NCBI RefSeq assembly: GCF_029865925.1
Contig: NZ_JARXAI010000060.1
Coordinates: forward strand, 1 to 64,000
Length of the DNA: 64,000 nucleotides
DNA from: Sphingorhabdus sp.
GTDB lineage: Bacteria; Pseudomonadota; Alphaproteobacteria; Sphingomonadales; Sphingomonadaceae
Direction of reading: 5' to 3'
The notes beneath the pieces are model-generated. The model worked only from the letters and a program-made list of their open reading frames with translations, made no database searches and was not told where the DNA came from. This document shows positions 12,237-22,863 of the stretch, piece by piece. Every line of letters starts with the position of its first letter. Within the stretch, counting starts at the first letter, position 1. The translations under genes were made by a program, and so were the position numbers.

Positions 12237-12866
12237 TCAACGACAGAAAATCAGCGATAGGTTGTTCGACGGCATCGGGATAATCTGATCCAGAGCCAAG
12301 CCGACGTCGCGCGCTTCTTCGGTAATGTCCTCAACATAACGCAGACCCCATTCCGCGTTCTGTTGCCGCAGCGCAGCGTCGAATGACGCGTTACCTTCGG
12401 CTAAGGGGACGTCGCGCTGGCGAAATGGCCCATAGATGAAAAGCGGCGCGGATTGCGGCAAAAGGCGCGCGGCGTTGCGGAGTAACCCGACTGTGGCCGC
12501 CCATGGGCTAATATGCGCCATGTTGATGCAGACAATCGCGTCGGCGTGCGCGATTGTCCAGTCCGCTGAGGCATCCAGCAACATCCCCGGCTGCAGATTC
12601 GGCACGGCATAGTCGGCACGCCATGCATTGATCGATGCAATGGCAATGGGGTCAGGGTCGCTTGGCTGCCACGTAATTGCCGGAAACAGCTGCGCAAAGT
12701 GCACAGCATGTTCGCCAGTCCCGCTGGCTATTTCTAACACCACCCCCTCTGCAGGAAGCACATTCACTAAGGTTTCGGCAATCACATCGCGGTTCCGCTC
12801 GGTCGCGGGCGCGTAGCGTTTGACCTCGACGCCGGCCTCAAACACAAACGGTTGCGGGCCGCTCAC
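12237..12866 (-). CDS. DUF938 family SAM-dependent methyltransferase-like protein
   Basis: A 209-residue class I methyltransferase fold. It has the DUF938 signature KRYAPATERNRDVI, then motif I VLEIASGTGEHAVHFAQLFP, an acidic motif II (QPSDPDP) and NMAHISPW. The track extends the frame upstream, but GTG at 12866 overlaps the gcvPB stop (GTGA), which indicates translational coupling. The protein then starts [12 protein letters not shown]. It is last in the glycine cleavage operon and so comes under the same riboswitch. The family has no firmly assigned substrate that I know of. A link to one-carbon or SAM metabolism is inference from position only. Confidence 0.85.
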   Translation of the reverse strand: MSGPQPFVFEAGVEVKRYAPATERNRDVIAETLVNVLPAEGVVLEIASGTGEHAVHFAQLFPAITWQPSDPDPIAIASINAWRADYAVPNLQPGMLLDASADWTIAHADAIVCINMAHISPWAATVGLLRNAARLLPQSAPLFIYGPFRQRDVPLAEGNASFDAALRQQNAEWGLRYVEDITEEARDVGLALDQIIPMPSNNLSLIFCR

Positions 12867-14434
12867 TCGGCTGCAACCAACTGTTCGGGTTCCCGCCACA
12901 CCAGCACTGGCTTGCGCGCAGCCTGGGTTTCATCAAGGCGACGGCGCGGCGCGTGATGCGGCGCGGACTTCAGCGACGGGTCGCCCGCCTTTGCCCGCTC
13001 CGCCACCGAACGTAGTGCGCCGATGAACTGGTCCAGCGTTGCCTTGCTTTCGGTTTCGGTCGGTTCAACCAACATAGCGCCATGGACCACAAGCGGGAAG
13101 TACACCGTCATCGGGTGATAGCCTTCGTCGATCAGGCCTTTGGCGATGTCGAGGGTGGAAAAGCCGTCGGCCAAGCCGTTATCGCTAAACAATGCCTCAT
13201 GCATACAAGGGCCGCTATGCGCAAATGGCGCCTCAAGCACATCTTCGAGGCTGCGCAAGATATAGTTGGCGTTGAGGACTGCATCTTCGGCCACTTGGCG
13301 CAAACCGTCTGCACCATGCGACATGATGTAAGACAGCGCGCGGGTAAACATGCCCATTTGCCCGTGGAAAGCGGTCATGCGCCCGAAGCTGTGTGGATGG
13401 TATTCCTGAGCGGTTTCTTCCTCTATCAGTGTGTAATGGCCATCAGCATTGCGTGCGGTATAGGGCAAGGGGCCATAAGGCGACAGCGCTTCAGACAACA
13501 CCACCGGCCCGGAACCCGGCCCACCGCCGCCATGCGGGGTGGAGAAGGTCTTGTGCAGGTTGATGTGCATCGCATCGATACCAAGATCGCCGGGACGGAC
13601 GCGACCAACAATCGCGTTGAAATTCGCACCGTCGCAATAGACGTAGCCACCAGCCGCGTGGACGGCATCGGAAATCGCCTTCATATCACGTTCAAACAGG
13701 CCACATGTGTTGGGGTTGGTGATCATAACCCCTGCCACATCAGGACCAAGCCTTGCTGTAAGCGCCGCAAGATCCACGCGGCCTTCGGAGGTTGCCGGGA
13801 TATTCTCAACCGAGAAACCGGCGAAAGCGGCGCTGGCAGGGTTGGTCCCATGCGCGCTTTCGGGAACGAGAATGACGCAGCGTGGGTCACCACGTGCCGC
13901 AAGAGCGGCCTTGATGCACAATATTCCGCACAACTCTCCGTGAGCGCCAGCCTTCGGTGTCATAGCGACCCCATGCATGCCCGTGAGCTGGATCAGCCAC
14001 ATGGCCAGCTCATTAATCACCGCCAATGCCCCCTGCACGGTCTCAACAGGCTGCAGGGGGTGCACATCGGCAAAGCCTGCCATACGCGCGACCTTTTCAT
14101 TCAGCCGCGGATTGTGCTTCATCGTGCAGCTACCCAGCGGGAAGAAGCCCAAATCGATCGCATAATTCTGACGGCTCAAGCGGGTGTAATGGCGGACGGT
14201 TTCAGGTTCCGACAATCCGGGAAGGCCGATGTCGCGATGCCGCTCCAAATTGCCCAAGCGCGCGGCAACCTTCGGCGCGTCGGCAAGATCAACACCGGTT
14301 GTTGCAGCGGTGCCAATTTCGAAAATCAATGCCTCTTCAAGCATCAACGCCTTGTTACCTGTGAAGGTCGCAGGCGCGGTTTCGCCAGCATTGCCCATTT
14401 CAGGTTTCCATCCGCTTTGATTGATTGCGTTCAT
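12863..14434 (-). CDS. gcvPB: Glycine dehydrogenase (decarboxylating) subunit 2, P-protein beta
   Basis: PLP-bearing half of the split P-protein of the glycine cleavage system (523 residues). With GcvPA it decarboxylates glycine and loads the aminomethyl group onto lipoylated GcvH. The PLP Lys is in [18 protein letters not shown]. Other family blocks are [14 protein letters not shown], the Gly-rich [16 protein letters not shown] and [10 protein letters not shown]. The start ATG at 14434 has AGGAG upstream and overlaps the gcvPA stop (ATGA). The end overlaps the DUF938 gene. The C-terminal tail ([20 protein letters not shown]) is normal for the split form in alphaproteobacteria. Confidence 0.96.
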   Translation of the reverse strand: MNAINQSGWKPEMGNAGETAPATFTGNKALMLEEALIFEIGTAATTGVDLADAPKVAARLGNLERHRDIGLPGLSEPETVRHYTRLSRQNYAIDLGFFPLGSCTMKHNPRLNEKVARMAGFADVHPLQPVETVQGALAVINELAMWLIQLTGMHGVAMTPKAGAHGELCGILCIKAALAARGDPRCVILVPESAHGTNPASAAFAGFSVENIPATSEGRVDLAALTARLGPDVAGVMITNPNTCGLFERDMKAISDAVHAAGGYVYCDGANFNAIVGRVRPGDLGIDAMHINLHKTFSTPHGGGGPGSGPVVLSEALSPYGPLPYTARNADGHYTLIEEETAQEYHPHSFGRMTAFHGQMGMFTRALSYIMSHGADGLRQVAEDAVLNANYILRSLEDVLEAPFAHSGPCMHEALFSDNGLADGFSTLDIAKGLIDEGYHPMTVYFPLVVHGAMLVEPTETESKATLDQFIGALRSVAERAKAGDPSLKSAPHHAPRRRLDETQAARKPVLVWREPEQLVAAE

Positions 14435-15789
14435 GCCAAAATCTCCTGCAAAGCAACCGCGAATGTTTCCACATCCTCACTGGTTACAACCTCAGTAACG
14501 GCGACAACGAGTCCCTTGGAGAGTGCATCCGTCCCCGGATAGAGCCGTCCAAGCGATACGCCTCCTAGAATTTCGTGGTCTGCAAGCGCGCGCACCACTG
14601 GCCGCGCCTCCTTGGGCAGCTTGAGTGTGAATTCGTTGAAGAAGCTGTCATTGACCAATTCGACACCAGCAATCTGGGTTAGCCGATCCGCCGCCTGCAC
14701 CGCGAGCGCATGGTTCAACTGCGCCAATCCGCGCAACCCCTTTTCGCCGAGCAAGGTTAGATGTACACTAAAGGCCAGCGCACAAAGTCCTGAATTTGTG
14801 CAGATATTTGATGTCGCCTTTTCACGGCGGATGTGCTGCTCGCGCGTAGACAAGGTCAGGACAAAGCCGCGCTTGCCTTGCGCATCCACAGTCTCTCCGC
14901 ACAAGCGACCGGGCATCTGGCGAACGAATTTTTCCTTGCAGGCAAATAGGCCAACATATGGCCCACCAAATTGCAGGCCAACGCCAAGCGACTGCCCCTC
15001 ACCCACCACGATGTCCGCGCCCATGTCGCCCGGTGCCTTGATCGCACCCAAAGCAACCGGCTCCGTCACCACCGCGATCAGCAACGCGCCATGCTCATGG
15101 GCTTTGGCAGCGATAGCGGAAAGATCTTCAATCCGCCCCAAGATGTCTGGATATTGCACAACGACACAGCTGGTCTCGCCATCAATGGCGTCGAGCAACC
15201 GCACGCTATCGGTTTTGGCGGACAGGTCCGGCAAGGCGGTATCGAGTGTGTCGCCCGTATATCGCGCCATTGTCTTGGCGACGCTGACATAATGCGGGTG
15301 CAGCCCCGACGACAGCACTGCCTTTGTCCGCTTGGTAATGCGGCCAGCCATGCCGATTGCCTCCCAGCATGCAGTGGAGCCGTCATACATCGACGCATTG
15401 GCAACATCGCATCCGAACAATCGCGCAACCTGCGTCTGGAATTCGAACAGCATTTGTAGCGTGCCCTGCGCGATTTCGGGCTGATACGGCGTGTAGGCCG
15501 TCAGGAACTCGCCGCGCTGGGTGATGTGATCAACACTCGCCGGCACATGATGCTTGTACGCGCCTGCACCCAAAAAGAACGGATGCTGCGACGCCGTCAT
15601 GTTTTTGCGCGCGAGGGTAGAGAAATGCCGCTCCACCGCCATTTCACTGGCATGATTTGGCAGGCCCCGAATTGGCCCGTCCAACCGCGCTTGGGCCGGC
15701 ACATCAACGAACAAATCATCAATCGATTTAGCCCCGATGATGCCAAGCATCGCATGTCGGTCGGAGGGGGTTAGCGGTAAGTAGCGCAT
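14431..15789 (-). CDS. gcvPA: Glycine dehydrogenase (decarboxylating) subunit 1, P-protein alpha
   Basis: Non-PLP half of the split P-protein (452 residues), partner of GcvPB. It begins [20 protein letters not shown]. Typical blocks are [29 protein letters not shown] and [12 protein letters not shown] choose ATG at 15789 because GGAG lies 6 bases upstream; the track uses an ATG four codons earlier inside that ribosome-binding region. It follows gcvH after 36 bases and overlaps gcvPB by 4 bases, so the two subunits are coupled in translation, as expected for a heteromeric enzyme. Confidence 0.96.
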   Translation of the reverse strand: MRYLPLTPSDRHAMLGIIGAKSIDDLFVDVPAQARLDGPIRGLPNHASEMAVERHFSTLARKNMTASQHPFFLGAGAYKHHVPASVDHITQRGEFLTAYTPYQPEIAQGTLQMLFEFQTQVARLFGCDVANASMYDGSTACWEAIGMAGRITKRTKAVLSSGLHPHYVSVAKTMARYTGDTLDTALPDLSAKTDSVRLLDAIDGETSCVVVQYPDILGRIEDLSAIAAKAHEHGALLIAVVTEPVALGAIKAPGDMGADIVVGEGQSLGVGLQFGGPYVGLFACKEKFVRQMPGRLCGETVDAQGKRGFVLTLSTREQHIRREKATSNICTNSGLCALAFSVHLTLLGEKGLRGLAQLNHALAVQAADRLTQIAGVELVNDSFFNEFTLKLPKEARPVVRALADHEILGGVSLGRLYPGTDALSKGLVVAVTEVVTSEDVETFAVALQEILA

Positions 15790-15825
15790 GTCAATCTCCA
15801 TAGCCAGCGTCGCGAGCGGATTATC

Positions 15826-16197
15826 TTAAAGCCCGTCGACAAATGCCTGATATGCCGCGGCGTTCATGAGGCTGTCGAGTTCGCTGGTGTCGCTTAAGGT
15901 CAGTTTGAAGAACCAGCCCTCGCCTTCCGGGTCGCTGTTCACAAGCGCAGGGTCGCCTTCAAGCGCATCATTGCCTTCAATGACGGTGCCGCTGACGGGC
16001 GCGTAAACGTCCGATGCGGCCTTCACCGATTCCACAATCGCTGCATCACCGCCTTTTTTCAAGGTTGCGCCTGCCGCCGGAACTTCCGCGAACACGATAT
16101 CCCCCAATTGGCTTTGCGCATAATGTGTGATGCCGACCGTAGCGGTATCGCCGTCAACTTCGATCCACTCATGATCTTCGGTGAAAAAACGGGTCAT
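15826..16197 (-). CDS. gcvH: Glycine cleavage system H protein
   Basis: Small lipoyl carrier (123 residues) that shuttles the aminomethyl group between the P, T and L proteins. It begins [17 protein letters not shown]. The lipoylated Lys is in [18 protein letters not shown] and the C-terminal [10 protein letters not shown] block is intact. AGGAGG stands 6 bases before the ATG, one of the strongest ribosome-binding sites in the window, which suits a carrier needed in excess. Its start overlaps the gcvT stop (ATGA). No lipoyl synthase or L-protein gene is nearby. Confidence 0.97.
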   Translation of the reverse strand: MTRFFTEDHEWIEVDGDTATVGITHYAQSQLGDIVFAEVPAAGATLKKGGDAAIVESVKAASDVYAPVSGTVIEGNDALEGDPALVNSDPEGEGWFFKLTLSDTSELDSLMNAAAYQAFVDGL

Positions 16198-17342
16198 ATA
16201 CTGCCTCCTTTGCGATGATAATGATGTGGGATGAAGGGTAGGCTCGCGACGGTGACGGAAACGCGCTTGCCGCGCACCTCTGCCTCAAGCGCGGTGCCGG
16301 CGGCATTATGGGCGGAATCGACATAGCCCATGGCGATGGGTGCGCCTAAACTTGGGGCAAATCCACCCGAGGTTATAATGCCAACTTGCGCCTCGCCTGC
16401 AAATATCTGCGCGCCTTCCCGCACGGGCATTTTGCCGTCGACCGAAAGTCCAACCAACTTGCGTGCAGGGCCGTTGGCGAGCGCATCCAATATGCGCTCT
16501 GCGCCCGCAAACCCACCTTCGGCGCGGCGGCGTTTCGAGATTGCGAAGGCTACATTGCCTTCGACGGGGTCAACATCTGGGTTCATGTCGTGACCGTAAA
16601 GCGGAAGTCCCGCCTCAAGCCGCAACGAGTCCCTTGCACCAAGGCCGATCGGCCTAACTTCGGGCTGCGCGCTCAGCTGGTCAACCAGCTTTTGTGCATG
16701 GGCCGCGGGCACCGAAATTTCAAAGCCATCCTCACCGGTATAGCCTGAACGGCTGATCCAAAGTGGCTCCGGATCTGTCTTTGGCCCCCAGAAGAAAGAG
16801 CCTGCCTCCATGAAGTACAGCGCGTCAACACCGGGCACAACGCGCTTCAATGCCTCCGCAGCTTTAGGGCCTTGAAGCGCAAATAGGGCGCGGTTTTCCA
16901 TATTGTTGATGGTGATTTCATCGGGCAAATACTCCCTCAGATAGCCCATATCGTCCCATTTTACCGCGCCGTTGACGACAACATACAGCCCCATCGGCAC
17001 AGCTGTGATCATCATGTCATCAAGAACGCCGCCGTCTTCGGCGAGCAAAAGCGAATAACGCATCTTGCCCTCTTGGAGCGCCGAGATATCGCCGGGAACC
17101 AACGCCTCAAGCGCTTCGGCGACGCCGTCGCCCGTCAGCATTAATTGCCCCATATGGCTGACATCAAAAAGCCCGGCATTGTCGCGCGTCCAGATATGTT
17201 CGGCCATAATGCCCTCATATTGGATGGGCATATGATAGCCCGCAAACTCGACCATGCGCGCGCCCTTGTCGCGATGCCATGCGTCGAGCGGCAGCTCCAA
17301 TATTTCGATGGGTTCGAGTTCGAATTCGTCTTCTTCGCTCAT
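16194..17342 (-). CDS. gcvT: Aminomethyltransferase, glycine cleavage T protein
   Basis: Transfers the methylene group from aminomethyl-GcvH to tetrahydrofolate and releases ammonia (382 residues). Family blocks are [18 protein letters not shown], the folate-site [27 protein letters not shown] and [13 protein letters not shown]. The track starts at an upstream TTG. I prefer ATG at 17342, which gives [14 protein letters not shown]; its ribosome-binding site is weak (ACGGA). This adds an acidic extension of about 18 residues before the usual start, mildly odd but plausible. First gene of the gcv operon, directly below the tandem glycine riboswitch. Confidence 0.95.
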   Translation of the reverse strand: MSEEDEFELEPIEILELPLDAWHRDKGARMVEFAGYHMPIQYEGIMAEHIWTRDNAGLFDVSHMGQLMLTGDGVAEALEALVPGDISALQEGKMRYSLLLAEDGGVLDDMMITAVPMGLYVVVNGAVKWDDMGYLREYLPDEITINNMENRALFALQGPKAAEALKRVVPGVDALYFMEAGSFFWGPKTDPEPLWISRSGYTGEDGFEISVPAAHAQKLVDQLSAQPEVRPIGLGARDSLRLEAGLPLYGHDMNPDVDPVEGNVAFAISKRRRAEGGFAGAERILDALANGPARKLVGLSVDGKMPVREGAQIFAGEAQVGIITSGGFAPSLGAPIAMGYVDSAHNAAGTALEAEVRGKRVSVTVASLPFIPHHYHRKGGSI

Positions 17343-17392
17343 ATCAGTCCGTTCAAGAGTCGCAGCGACCGACGCCGGTTGGCGCAAGGTCT

Positions 17393-17606
17393 GCTACCCC
17401 CTCTGTCACGGGTACCTGAGAGCTTTATCCGCCTTTGTTGCCGCGAACGGTCACAAAGGCAGGTTACACCTTCGGTGGCATATCTTTAAAAATGGCAAAG
17501 ACATGCGCTTTCCAGAGTGTCGCAAAAGCCGAAGCGGTCCTTTTGCCTGAGAGATTCCGGGGCGGTTGCTCCTTCGGCGGTCCCTATAAGGGACGCTCTC
17601 CCGCTT
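17393..17606 (-). ncRNA. Tandem glycine riboswitch
   Basis: Two glycine aptamers lie in the minus-strand leader of gcvT. The upstream one (about 17524-17606) has GGGAGAGCG, the core CGCCGAAGGAGCAAC, and AATCTCTCAGGCAAAAGGAC, close to consensus. The downstream one (about 17393-17520) has CTCTGGAAAGC, CACCGAAGGTGTAAC, CTCTCAGGTACC and a closing CAGAG, with a longer variable arm. Such tandem aptamers switch gcv operons on when glycine is plentiful. The linker is short and the gcvT start is about 50 bases further on, which must hold the expression platform. A possible -35 TTGACT overlaps the stop codon of the preceding gene, with a poor -10, so the promoter is uncertain. Confidence 0.93.
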
Positions 17607-17647
17607 CGTCAGCGACGAATCCGCATTGGCCTTGCCGCCTTGGAGAG

Positions 17648-18304
17648 TCAACCAGCCAGCGCGTTTATCGAATCATTTTCGTGGATAAAAACACCACCGT
17701 CATGTCTGTTTGCGCGCGCCGCAATGGCCTTTGCTACTTTGCAAGACGGCGTAGATGCATATTTCTTCATCCGTCCGAACATCAGCAAATCAGCAATCGG
17801 CGCCAAGAGGATACCGAAGGCCTCGCCTGGACGATGGTCATCACGATGACCGCCTGTCAGCAGGCTGGGTCGCATGATATCAAGACGTTTAAAGCCGATA
17901 TTGCGAAGCCCCTGCTCCATGTCCGCCTTTGTTCTAAGATAAAAACTGCCGCTGGCGGGCATCGCACCTACGGACGATACGGTGAAAAAATGTCGCGTGC
18001 CCGCTTCTTGGCTGGCCTGCGCGAAGGCAAGCACCAGATCATGGTCGACCGCCTTGAAAGCATCCTGCGATCCGGCCTTGCGTATAGTCGTGCCCAAACA
18101 GGAAATGGAACAGTCAGGCTTGATGCGCGCCACAATCTCCGCCCATTCATCGCTTGAGGCGACATGCTCTTTTATGGCAGGCATTGGCAGCGCCGACGGC
18201 CGCCGCGAAACCAAGTGGACCTCATATCCGCTGGCCGCCAAAAAATCCGCGGTTTGTCTGCCAACCAACCCCGAACCACCAGCGATAAGGATTTTTCGCT
18301 TCAT
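17648..18304 (-). CDS. NAD(P)-binding atypical SDR (NmrA/TIP30-like)
   Basis: A 218-residue Rossmann protein. It begins MKRKILIAGGSGLVGRQTADFL (GGxGxxG). The strand pattern then continues through SISCLGTTIRK, FTVSSVGA and an RTKADMEQGL helix where atypical SDRs carry Lys, ending with DIMRPSLLTGG. Proteins of this type reduce small metabolites or act as NAD(P)H sensors; the substrate is unknown. ATG at 18304 overlaps the dgt stop (ATGA), so it is coupled to dgt. Its end borders the gcv riboswitch leader. Confidence 0.8.
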   Translation of the reverse strand: MKRKILIAGGSGLVGRQTADFLAASGYEVHLVSRRPSALPMPAIKEHVASSDEWAEIVARIKPDCSISCLGTTIRKAGSQDAFKAVDHDLVLAFAQASQEAGTRHFFTVSSVGAMPASGSFYLRTKADMEQGLRNIGFKRLDIMRPSLLTGGHRDDHRPGEAFGILLAPIADLLMFGRMKKYASTPSCKVAKAIAARANRHDGGVFIHENDSINALAG

Positions 18305-19452
18305 GCCATGTCCCCACATATTTCACGGTACCGGTCAGTAACGAAGCGATCGGTCATACCAGCCAGAAAATCGCCGATGTGGCGGCTGCGCTGTGGGTCG
18401 TGTTCCGGCAAATTTTCGCGCCATTCAAGTGGCAGCAGGCTCACGTCATTGCGATAGGCCACAAACAATTCGCGCACGATTTTCGAGGCACCAACCGCCG
18501 CTTCATTTTGCGTGGGATGATGGTACAGTTTTTCATACATAAATGCCTTGAGCTGGCGTTCGCGCGCCGCCATTTCCGGCGAAAACCCGCCGATCATGAC
18601 GCCTGCCTTGCGCACGTCATCGGCCTTCTTGATGCCCAGTTCTTGTATTCTGCCGCGCGTCGACTCAATCACATCATTGACCATAATACCAATCTGTTCG
18701 CGCGTCAGTTCGCCAATCAACCGGCGCGGACGCACCTCGGGATGGCGAGCCAATATCGCCTCCCAACGCTCCGCCACAAAAGGCAGTTCAAGCAATTGGT
18801 CAATGTCGAGCAAGCCAGCCCGAATGCCATCGTCAATGTCATGATTGTCATAAGCAATATCATCGCTGATCGCCGCAATCTGGGCCTCAAGCGATGGCCA
18901 GTCAGTGAGGCGTAAATCAAAGCCTGCATCCACCTCGGCCAAGGCCCAACCGGGACGTGCGACGGGGCCATTATGCTTGGCCAGCCCCTCAAGCAGTTCC
19001 CAGCTTAGGTTTAAACCCGGCCATGACGGATATGGCGATTCAAGATGCGTTAATGTGCGGAGCGTCTGCGCATTATGATCGAACCCGCCAAAAGGCTTCA
19101 TCGCCGCTTCAAGTGCATCCTCTCCCGCGTGGCCAAAGGGCGGGTGACCAATGTCGTGCGCGAGACATAAGGCCTCGGTCAAATCCTCGTTTAACCCCAG
19201 CGCGCGGGCGATGGTGCGGCCGATCTGCGCGACCTCAAGGCTGTGGGTAAGGCGTACGCGGTAATGATCCCCATCGGGTGAAATGAACACCTGCGTTTTG
19301 TGACGCAAGCGGCGGAAAGCAATTGAATGAATGATGCGGTCGCGATCACGCTGAAAAATATCGCGCGGCCCGCGAATGTCGCTCTTCGGCTCGGCATGAA
19401 GCCGGCCACGACTATGTTCAGGAAAGGAAGCATAAGGAGCCAGTTGCGACAT
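18301..19452 (-). CDS. dgt: dGTP triphosphohydrolase-like HD protein
   Basis: HD-domain dNTP triphosphohydrolase (383 residues) that removes triphosphate from deoxynucleotides, chiefly dGTP. The N-terminus has the family motif DRIIHSIAFRRLRHKTQVF. The metal-binding His-Asp is in CLAHDIGHPPFGHAGEDAL and the later Asp in SDDIAYDNHDIDDG. The length matches the shorter type-2 dgt of alphaproteobacteria. It lies between the TPR/SPOR gene and the SDR gene on one strand. The conserved placement beside cell-division genes hints at co-ordination with replication, but that is inference. Confidence 0.93.
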   Translation of the reverse strand: MSQLAPYASFPEHSRGRLHAEPKSDIRGPRDIFQRDRDRIIHSIAFRRLRHKTQVFISPDGDHYRVRLTHSLEVAQIGRTIARALGLNEDLTEALCLAHDIGHPPFGHAGEDALEAAMKPFGGFDHNAQTLRTLTHLESPYPSWPGLNLSWELLEGLAKHNGPVARPGWALAEVDAGFDLRLTDWPSLEAQIAAISDDIAYDNHDIDDGIRAGLLDIDQLLELPFVAERWEAILARHPEVRPRRLIGELTREQIGIMVNDVIESTRGRIQELGIKKADDVRKAGVMIGGFSPEMAARERQLKAFMYEKLYHHPTQNEAAVGASKIVRELFVAYRNDVSLLPLEWRENLPEHDPQRSRHIGDFLAGMTDRFVTDRYREICGDMA

Positions 19453-19491
19453 GTCGCGCTTATGCCGCCAACCGACCTAATTCGAAAGCGG

Positions 19492-21156
19492 CTATTTTGT
19501 TTTCAACGGACTAACGGCCTCGCCAATCTCGCTTTTCCACATGAAAGCATCACCGCCACCCTTTTTATAGTCGCCTTCCCACTTCTTCGCCGCTTTCTGG
19601 TCCGCAAAAGGACCAACCAAAAGCCGATCTGTCTTGCCCCATTCCGCCGTGAACGGATTTCTATTCTTGAGCAATTCCGGATATTTTTTGGCAAATTTGC
19701 GATAGTCAAAGCCAAGCGCACTTGCTTTTCCAGCGGCGATCTGCACCCAATATCGCGCCGGATTATCCTTTTCGAGCTTGGCCTTTGCCGCGATCTTGGA
19801 ATCAACCTTAGCGACCTTGGCGCGCTCTGCTGCCACCTTGGTCATCACAGGTTTCAAACTTTTCAAATCGACCGGAACTTGCGAGGGCAACTGTTCACCT
19901 TTGGGAATTTCGATAGAGGCAACAACCGCACCGAGATCAAAGCCGGATGATGCAACTGCAAGTCCGGTCGGCGCAGATGTCGGCCCCTGCACAGTTACCA
20001 ACGGTGCCGGTGACGATATGGTTGCCCCCATTATGGCGGAAACAACTGCCTTTGTTTCCGCTTGGGCAGTGATAGGAACATTGCTGACAGGACCTGGAAT
20101 AGCAGTTGGGGCTGGGTTCAACGTCGCGGCAGGCTTGGGCGACGCGGGAATATTAGCCACGGCCGTCAGAACCTTTCCGCTCTCATGGGCCTTTCGGTCC
20201 TTCTTAACGTCCGGCGCCTGCGCGATTTTGGTATCGCCGGTTTTTGCAGCCTTCGGACCAAACGGATCGCCCAAGGGAATTAGGCGGTTTTGCGGAGGTG
20301 CAAGGGCAGTTTGCGGAAGCGCTGCTGCAACGCGGCGGACCTGTTCGCTGTCACGCCCGACATATTGGCTCGTTGGAAAATGCCCAAGATGAATGACCGC
20401 CGCCTGCTGCGCGCCTGAAAGGTTGGGCATTAAACGAAAGAACCGCTCCATGCGTTCCGCGGAAGGGCCATCCATAAAGCCTTGCGCGACTTTTGTTGAT
20501 TCACGCAACTCGCCGCGTGCCGCAAGCATGAACGCGCGCGCACGCCAAGCAGAAGCGCTTTTGCGCTCAAGCAGGGGCACCAGCAGAGCATCAGCTTCTC
20601 TATATTGCCCGGCCAAGGCCAAGGATACAGACTGCCGTATAATCAAATCATCTGAGGTAAATGCGGTCCGCGCCAGCTTATAATCCTGCTGTGCGCGACC
20701 AAAATTCCCCAGCAGATCGAACGCCAATGCACGATCAATCGCAATTGAGCGCTCATTCGCGCCCAACCGGACCGCGTCATCAAACAATCGAAGCGCTTCA
20801 AAGGGGTTTTCGGTGCGCACGGTGGCGGTAGCCAGGCCCGAAACGATGCGGCTGTTGCCGGGGCGCAGCGCGTTCGCGCGTGTGAAGAAATTGAGCGCCG
20901 CGTTGGCATCGCCCAAAACTAAAGACGCATTGCCAGCATCCGCCAAAGCATCAGCGTCCGACGGGTTGAATGAAATTCTCCGCATTGCAGAGCGCAGTTC
21001 CACTGCCCCTGCAGGCTCGGATATGACAGGGAGCACTTTAGGAGTTTGTCTGTCAAAAGCTTCAAGTGCGCTTTCGTCAACCGCTTGCGCAAAGGCGCTG
21101 GTTGACATCATAAGCGCGCACAATAGCCCCACGCTTCGTAAAATTGTCACATGCAT
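19492..21156 (-). CDS. Tetratricopeptide and SPOR domain periplasmic protein
   Basis: 554 residues with a Sec signal peptide (LLCALMMSTSAFAQA). TPR repeats cover roughly residues 60-250 (AGNASLVLGDANAALNFF, NPFEALRLFDDAVRLG). A low-complexity Ala/Pro/Thr linker follows, then a C-terminal SPOR domain beginning YWVQIAAGKASALGF and containing LLVGPFADQKAAKKWE. SPOR domains bind denuded septal peptidoglycan, so a role at the division site is likely, and its position right after ftsZ agrees. TPRs suggest a scaffold for partner proteins. No enzyme domain is seen. The start is ATG at 21156, the only start that keeps the signal peptide. Confidence 0.88.
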   Translation of the reverse strand: MHVTILRSVGLLCALMMSTSAFAQAVDESALEAFDRQTPKVLPVISEPAGAVELRSAMRRISFNPSDADALADAGNASLVLGDANAALNFFTRANALRPGNSRIVSGLATATVRTENPFEALRLFDDAVRLGANERSIAIDRALAFDLLGNFGRAQQDYKLARTAFTSDDLIIRQSVSLALAGQYREADALLVPLLERKSASAWRARAFMLAARGELRESTKVAQGFMDGPSAERMERFFRLMPNLSGAQQAAVIHLGHFPTSQYVGRDSEQVRRVAAALPQTALAPPQNRLIPLGDPFGPKAAKTGDTKIAQAPDVKKDRKAHESGKVLTAVANIPASPKPAATLNPAPTAIPGPVSNVPITAQAETKAVVSAIMGATISSPAPLVTVQGPTSAPTGLAVASSGFDLGAVVASIEIPKGEQLPSQVPVDLKSLKPVMTKVAAERAKVAKVDSKIAAKAKLEKDNPARYWVQIAAGKASALGFDYRKFAKKYPELLKNRNPFTAEWGKTDRLLVGPFADQKAAKKWEGDYKKGGGDAFMWKSEIGEAVSPLKTK

Positions 21157-21265
21157 GCACTTCTATTGGAGCAGCCGCTGCCCGACGCAAAGCGCGTTAA
21201 CGCTGTGCTCGGACAAACGGTTGTCTAAAGAGGACGAACTGACGATGCGCTGGATGCGCAACCTA

Positions 21266-22759
21266 TCAGTTGTTCTGCCGATCAAGGAAACGCGGGATAT
21301 TGACGCTGCTAGCGTCATCATCAGCCTTGTTCTCGTCATCGGAGCGCGAAAGACCGCGAGACAGATTGGACATCCGCTCAAACAATGTTCCGCCTGTTGA
21401 AATGCGTGGAACAACGCGCTCAGAAGCCGCAGGCACATCAACTGGGGCTGCAGTAGGTACAGGTACCTCGTCCTCAGCGGGCGTGTTGAGTTCAAGTGCA
21501 TCTGCACCTGCCCACGAGCTTGACGACATGCTGGCTGGAGCAGCAGTCTCCGGGGTGAATGATTCAAATTCTTGATCTGCATCGGTATCTTCGAAATCGC
21601 TGCCGAGGATCAAGCTATCATCTTCAACATCAGTCTCTTGTTCTTCAAAATCGTTCTCTTCTGCGACTGGAGTAGCTGGCGTGCTATCGAACAAAGATGT
21701 TGTAGTGCTGACCGGAGCAACGGGTTCCGCTACCGCTGGACGGCTGAACGAGAAAGGCGTGCGCGATTGTGTCGCAGGCGAAGCGCTCAGGCCTTCATTG
21801 TCAATGCCAGTAGCAACGACAGAAACACGGATTTTTCCGTTCAGATTTTCGTTAAACGCCGAACCCCAGATAATGTTGGCATCCGGATCAACCAATTCGC
21901 GGATATAGTTTGCAGCCTCGTCGACTTCCATCAAGCGCATATCTTCGCCGCCGGTGATCGAGACGATAACGCCCTTAGCACCCTGCATCGAAACGCCGTC
22001 GAGCAGCGGATTGGCAATTGCCTTTTCCGCAGCCTCAAGTGCGCGGTTGTCACCTTCTGCTTCACCAGTACCCATCATTGCCTTACCCATTTCGTGCATG
22101 ACAGAACGAACGTCGGCAAAGTCGAGGTTGATGAGGCCAGGCATGACCATGAGATCAGTGATGCCACGAACACCTTGCTGCAAAACCTCGTCAGCAAGCT
22201 GGAATGCTTCTTTGAATGTCGTGTTGGGATTAGCGACCAAAAACAGGTTCTGGTTTGGAATGACAATCAATGTGTCAACATGCTGTTGGAGCTCGGCAAT
22301 GCCGGATTCTGCCGAGCGCATGCGGCGCGATCCTTCAAAAAGGAATGGCTTTGTGACAACACCAACTGTCAAAATATTCATTTCACGCGCAACTTGGGCA
22401 ATAACTGGAGCAGCACCCGTTCCGGTTCCGCCACCCATACCCGCCGCGATGAAGCACATGTGGCAACCTGCCAATGCGGCCTTCACCTGCTCGATGGTCT
22501 CTTCCGCGGCCGCACGACCAACTTCAGGACGTGAGCCAGCACCTAATCCTTTCGTAATTTCAGGACCGAGCTGGATGCGATATTCAGCTGGCGAAGCGTT
22601 CAGTGCCTGAGCGTCCGTGTTAGCTACAAGGAAATCAACGCCTTCGACCTTCGCACCAATCATGTTTGCAACTGCGTTACCCCCAGCGCCGCCAACCCCA
22701 ATAACTGCGATTTTCGGCTTCAATTCGTCAACCATTGGTGGCCCGATATTGATGCTCAT
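21266..22759 (-). CDS. ftsZ: Cell division protein FtsZ
   Basis: Tubulin-like GTPase that forms the Z ring (497 residues). The nucleotide site is intact: [10 protein letters not shown] near residue 20 and the signature [11 protein letters not shown] near 108. The T7 loop is [11 protein letters not shown]. The globular core ends near residue 320. An acidic, Ser/Thr/Pro-rich linker of about 165 residues follows, longer than in E. coli but usual for alphaproteobacteria, then the conserved tail [12 protein letters not shown] that docks FtsA and other partners. AAGGGG precedes the ATG by about 8 bases. Unlike the rest of the cluster, it is separated from ftsA by 104 bases, enough for its own promoter. 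Confidence 0.98.
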   Translation of the reverse strand: MSINIGPPMVDELKPKIAVIGVGGAGGNAVANMIGAKVEGVDFLVANTDAQALNASPAEYRIQLGPEITKGLGAGSRPEVGRAAAEETIEQVKAALAGCHMCFIAAGMGGGTGTGAAPVIAQVAREMNILTVGVVTKPFLFEGSRRMRSAESGIAELQQHVDTLIVIPNQNLFLVANPNTTFKEAFQLADEVLQQGVRGITDLMVMPGLINLDFADVRSVMHEMGKAMMGTGEAEGDNRALEAAEKAIANPLLDGVSMQGAKGVIVSITGGEDMRLMEVDEAANYIRELVDPDANIIWGSAFNENLNGKIRVSVVATGIDNEGLSASPATQSRTPFSFSRPAVAEPVAPVSTTTSLFDSTPATPVAEENDFEEQETDVEDDSLILGSDFEDTDADQEFESFTPETAAPASMSSSSWAGADALELNTPAEDEVPVPTAAPVDVPAASERVVPRISTGGTLFERMSNLSRGLSRSDDENKADDDASSVNIPRFLDRQNN

Positions 22760-22863
22760 AATTTTATCCCCTTAGCCCCATCAGCTTGTTCGAAATTTTC
22801 ACGCTTTTGACACAAAAGCAAAAAACGCACACCCCAAAATTACCCGTTTTGCACAGCTTTCTG

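Noticed and set aside
13082-14542. 486-codon plus-strand ORF
   Set aside because: Antisense shadow of gcvPB/gcvPA, whose conserved motifs are on the minus strand; the translation is rich in His, Arg and Gly with no family resemblance.
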